Below, one piece after another: positions 63,418-64,000 of a stretch of DNA of 64,000 nucleotides (position 1 is the stretch's first letter; every line of letters starts with the position of its first letter). Below the pieces are notes generated by a model. The model did no database searches. It saw only the letters and a program-made list of their open reading frames with translations, and was not told the DNA's origin. A program made the position numbers and the translations under genes. Origin of the DNA: Dasypus novemcinctus (lineage: Eukaryota; Chordata; Mammalia; Cingulata; Dasypodidae); the NCBI RefSeq assembly GCF_030445035.2, contig NC_080673.1, positions 182,695,216 to 182,759,215 of the forward strand, in the 5' to 3' direction.

Positions 63418-63961
63418 TGTAGCAGTTTGATATGGTTATGAATTCCAAAAATAGATACTGGATTGTGTTTGTAATATGATCTGTACCTGGGCATGATTGA
63501 GTTATGATTAGGGCATTAAGTCCCCACCCCTTGGTGGGTGGGGACTCACAGGTAAAAGGCAAGAGAAAGAACAGAGTTGAGGGTTTCTGATGTTGGAGTT
63601 TTGATGCTGGAGTTTGATGCTGAAGTCTTAAGCTGGAGCCCTGGGAAAAAAGACAGATCCATTTGCCTGATAGTCTTCAGCTGACCTTTTGGAGAGAGGC
63701 AAAGCCTAGAGAGCCTCAGAGTCTACAGTTGACCTTGTGGAGGAAACAGAGGAGCTGAGCCCAGAGGAACCCAGAGAGGCTGAACCTTCACAGACATCAG
63801 CAGCCATCTTGCTCCAACATGTGGAAATAGACTTTGGTGAGGGAAGTAAGTTATGCTTTATGGCCTGGTAACTGTAAGCTCCTATCTGAAATAAATACCC
63901 TTTATAACATCGAGTAGATTTCTGGTATTTTGCATCAGCACCCCTTTGGCTGACTAATACA
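63418..63961 (+). mobile_element. Solo LTR, MaLR/ERVL-like, best-preserved copy
   Basis: It begins TGTAGCAGTTTGATATGGTT and ends CCTTTGGCTGACTAATACA, 544 bp. Perfect 5-bp duplications, GTCAG, lie at 63413-63417 and 63962-63966. It has AAATAAATACCCTTTATAAC near 63887 (polyadenylation signal region) and the palindromic-looking CCCCACCCCTTGGTGGGTGGGG at about 63522-63543. It serves as the reference for the copies at 5737, 13090 and 47664. No internal retroviral sequence is attached. Confidence 0.88.
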
Positions 63962-64000
63962 GTCAGTTTCTCTTTCTTGCCTAGGGTTTTGTTTTTGTTT

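Overview
The window is repeat-dense, A+T-rich mammalian nuclear DNA, most likely from an armadillo (Dasypus or a close relative) or another xenarthran. Two things point there. First, it holds many copies of the tRNA-headed SINE whose head reads GCGGACTTGGCCCAGTGG and then GGAGGTCCGCGGTTCAAACC, which I recognise as the armadillo DAS-SINE group. Second, it holds several LINE-1 copies with the long 3' UTR I associate with xenarthran L1. I recognise no functional protein-coding gene. The open reading frames longer than 100 codons are decayed L1 ORFs, reads through SINEs, or chance frames in G+C-rich DNA. The window looks intergenic or deep intronic.

Layout. 0-9.5 kb: an L1 3' end carrying a likely 3' transduction, three DAS-SINEs (two dimeric), L2/MIR relics, and a stack in which an old L1 is split by a younger L1, an LTR and a MER5A, each with its own target-site duplication (TSD). 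9.5-13.6 kb: a CpG-rich segment and a locally G+C-elevated domain. 11.3-14.3 kb: an old L1 split by a SINE and by an LTR, the LTR in turn split by a U6 snRNA/L1 chimeric retrocopy. 14.3-19.7 kb: a SINE, an antisense L1 3' UTR, a long antisense L2 split by a MaLR LTR, and a 628-bp solo retroviral LTR with 6-bp TSDs. 19.7-33.8 kb: older, quieter DNA (L2, MIR, MLT2 and MaLR LTRs), a second CpG-rich segment near 29 kb, and a 66-bp duplication. 33.8-39.4 kb: antisense L1s, one with a 5' UTR and an internal deletion. 39.4-45.5 kb: mostly unique sequence. 45.5-64 kb: an MLT1 LTR split by a SINE, then a block of L1s in both orientations with nested SINEs and LTRs.

Nothing here works as a pathway. The interest is in retrotransposition products: template switching (U6/L1), 3' transduction, tandem 5' and 3' UTR monomers in L1, internally deleted L1s, dimeric and internally repeated SINEs, and nested insertions that give a relative time order. 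Family names come from recalled consensus sequences, not from a database search, and boundaries without a stated TSD are approximate.
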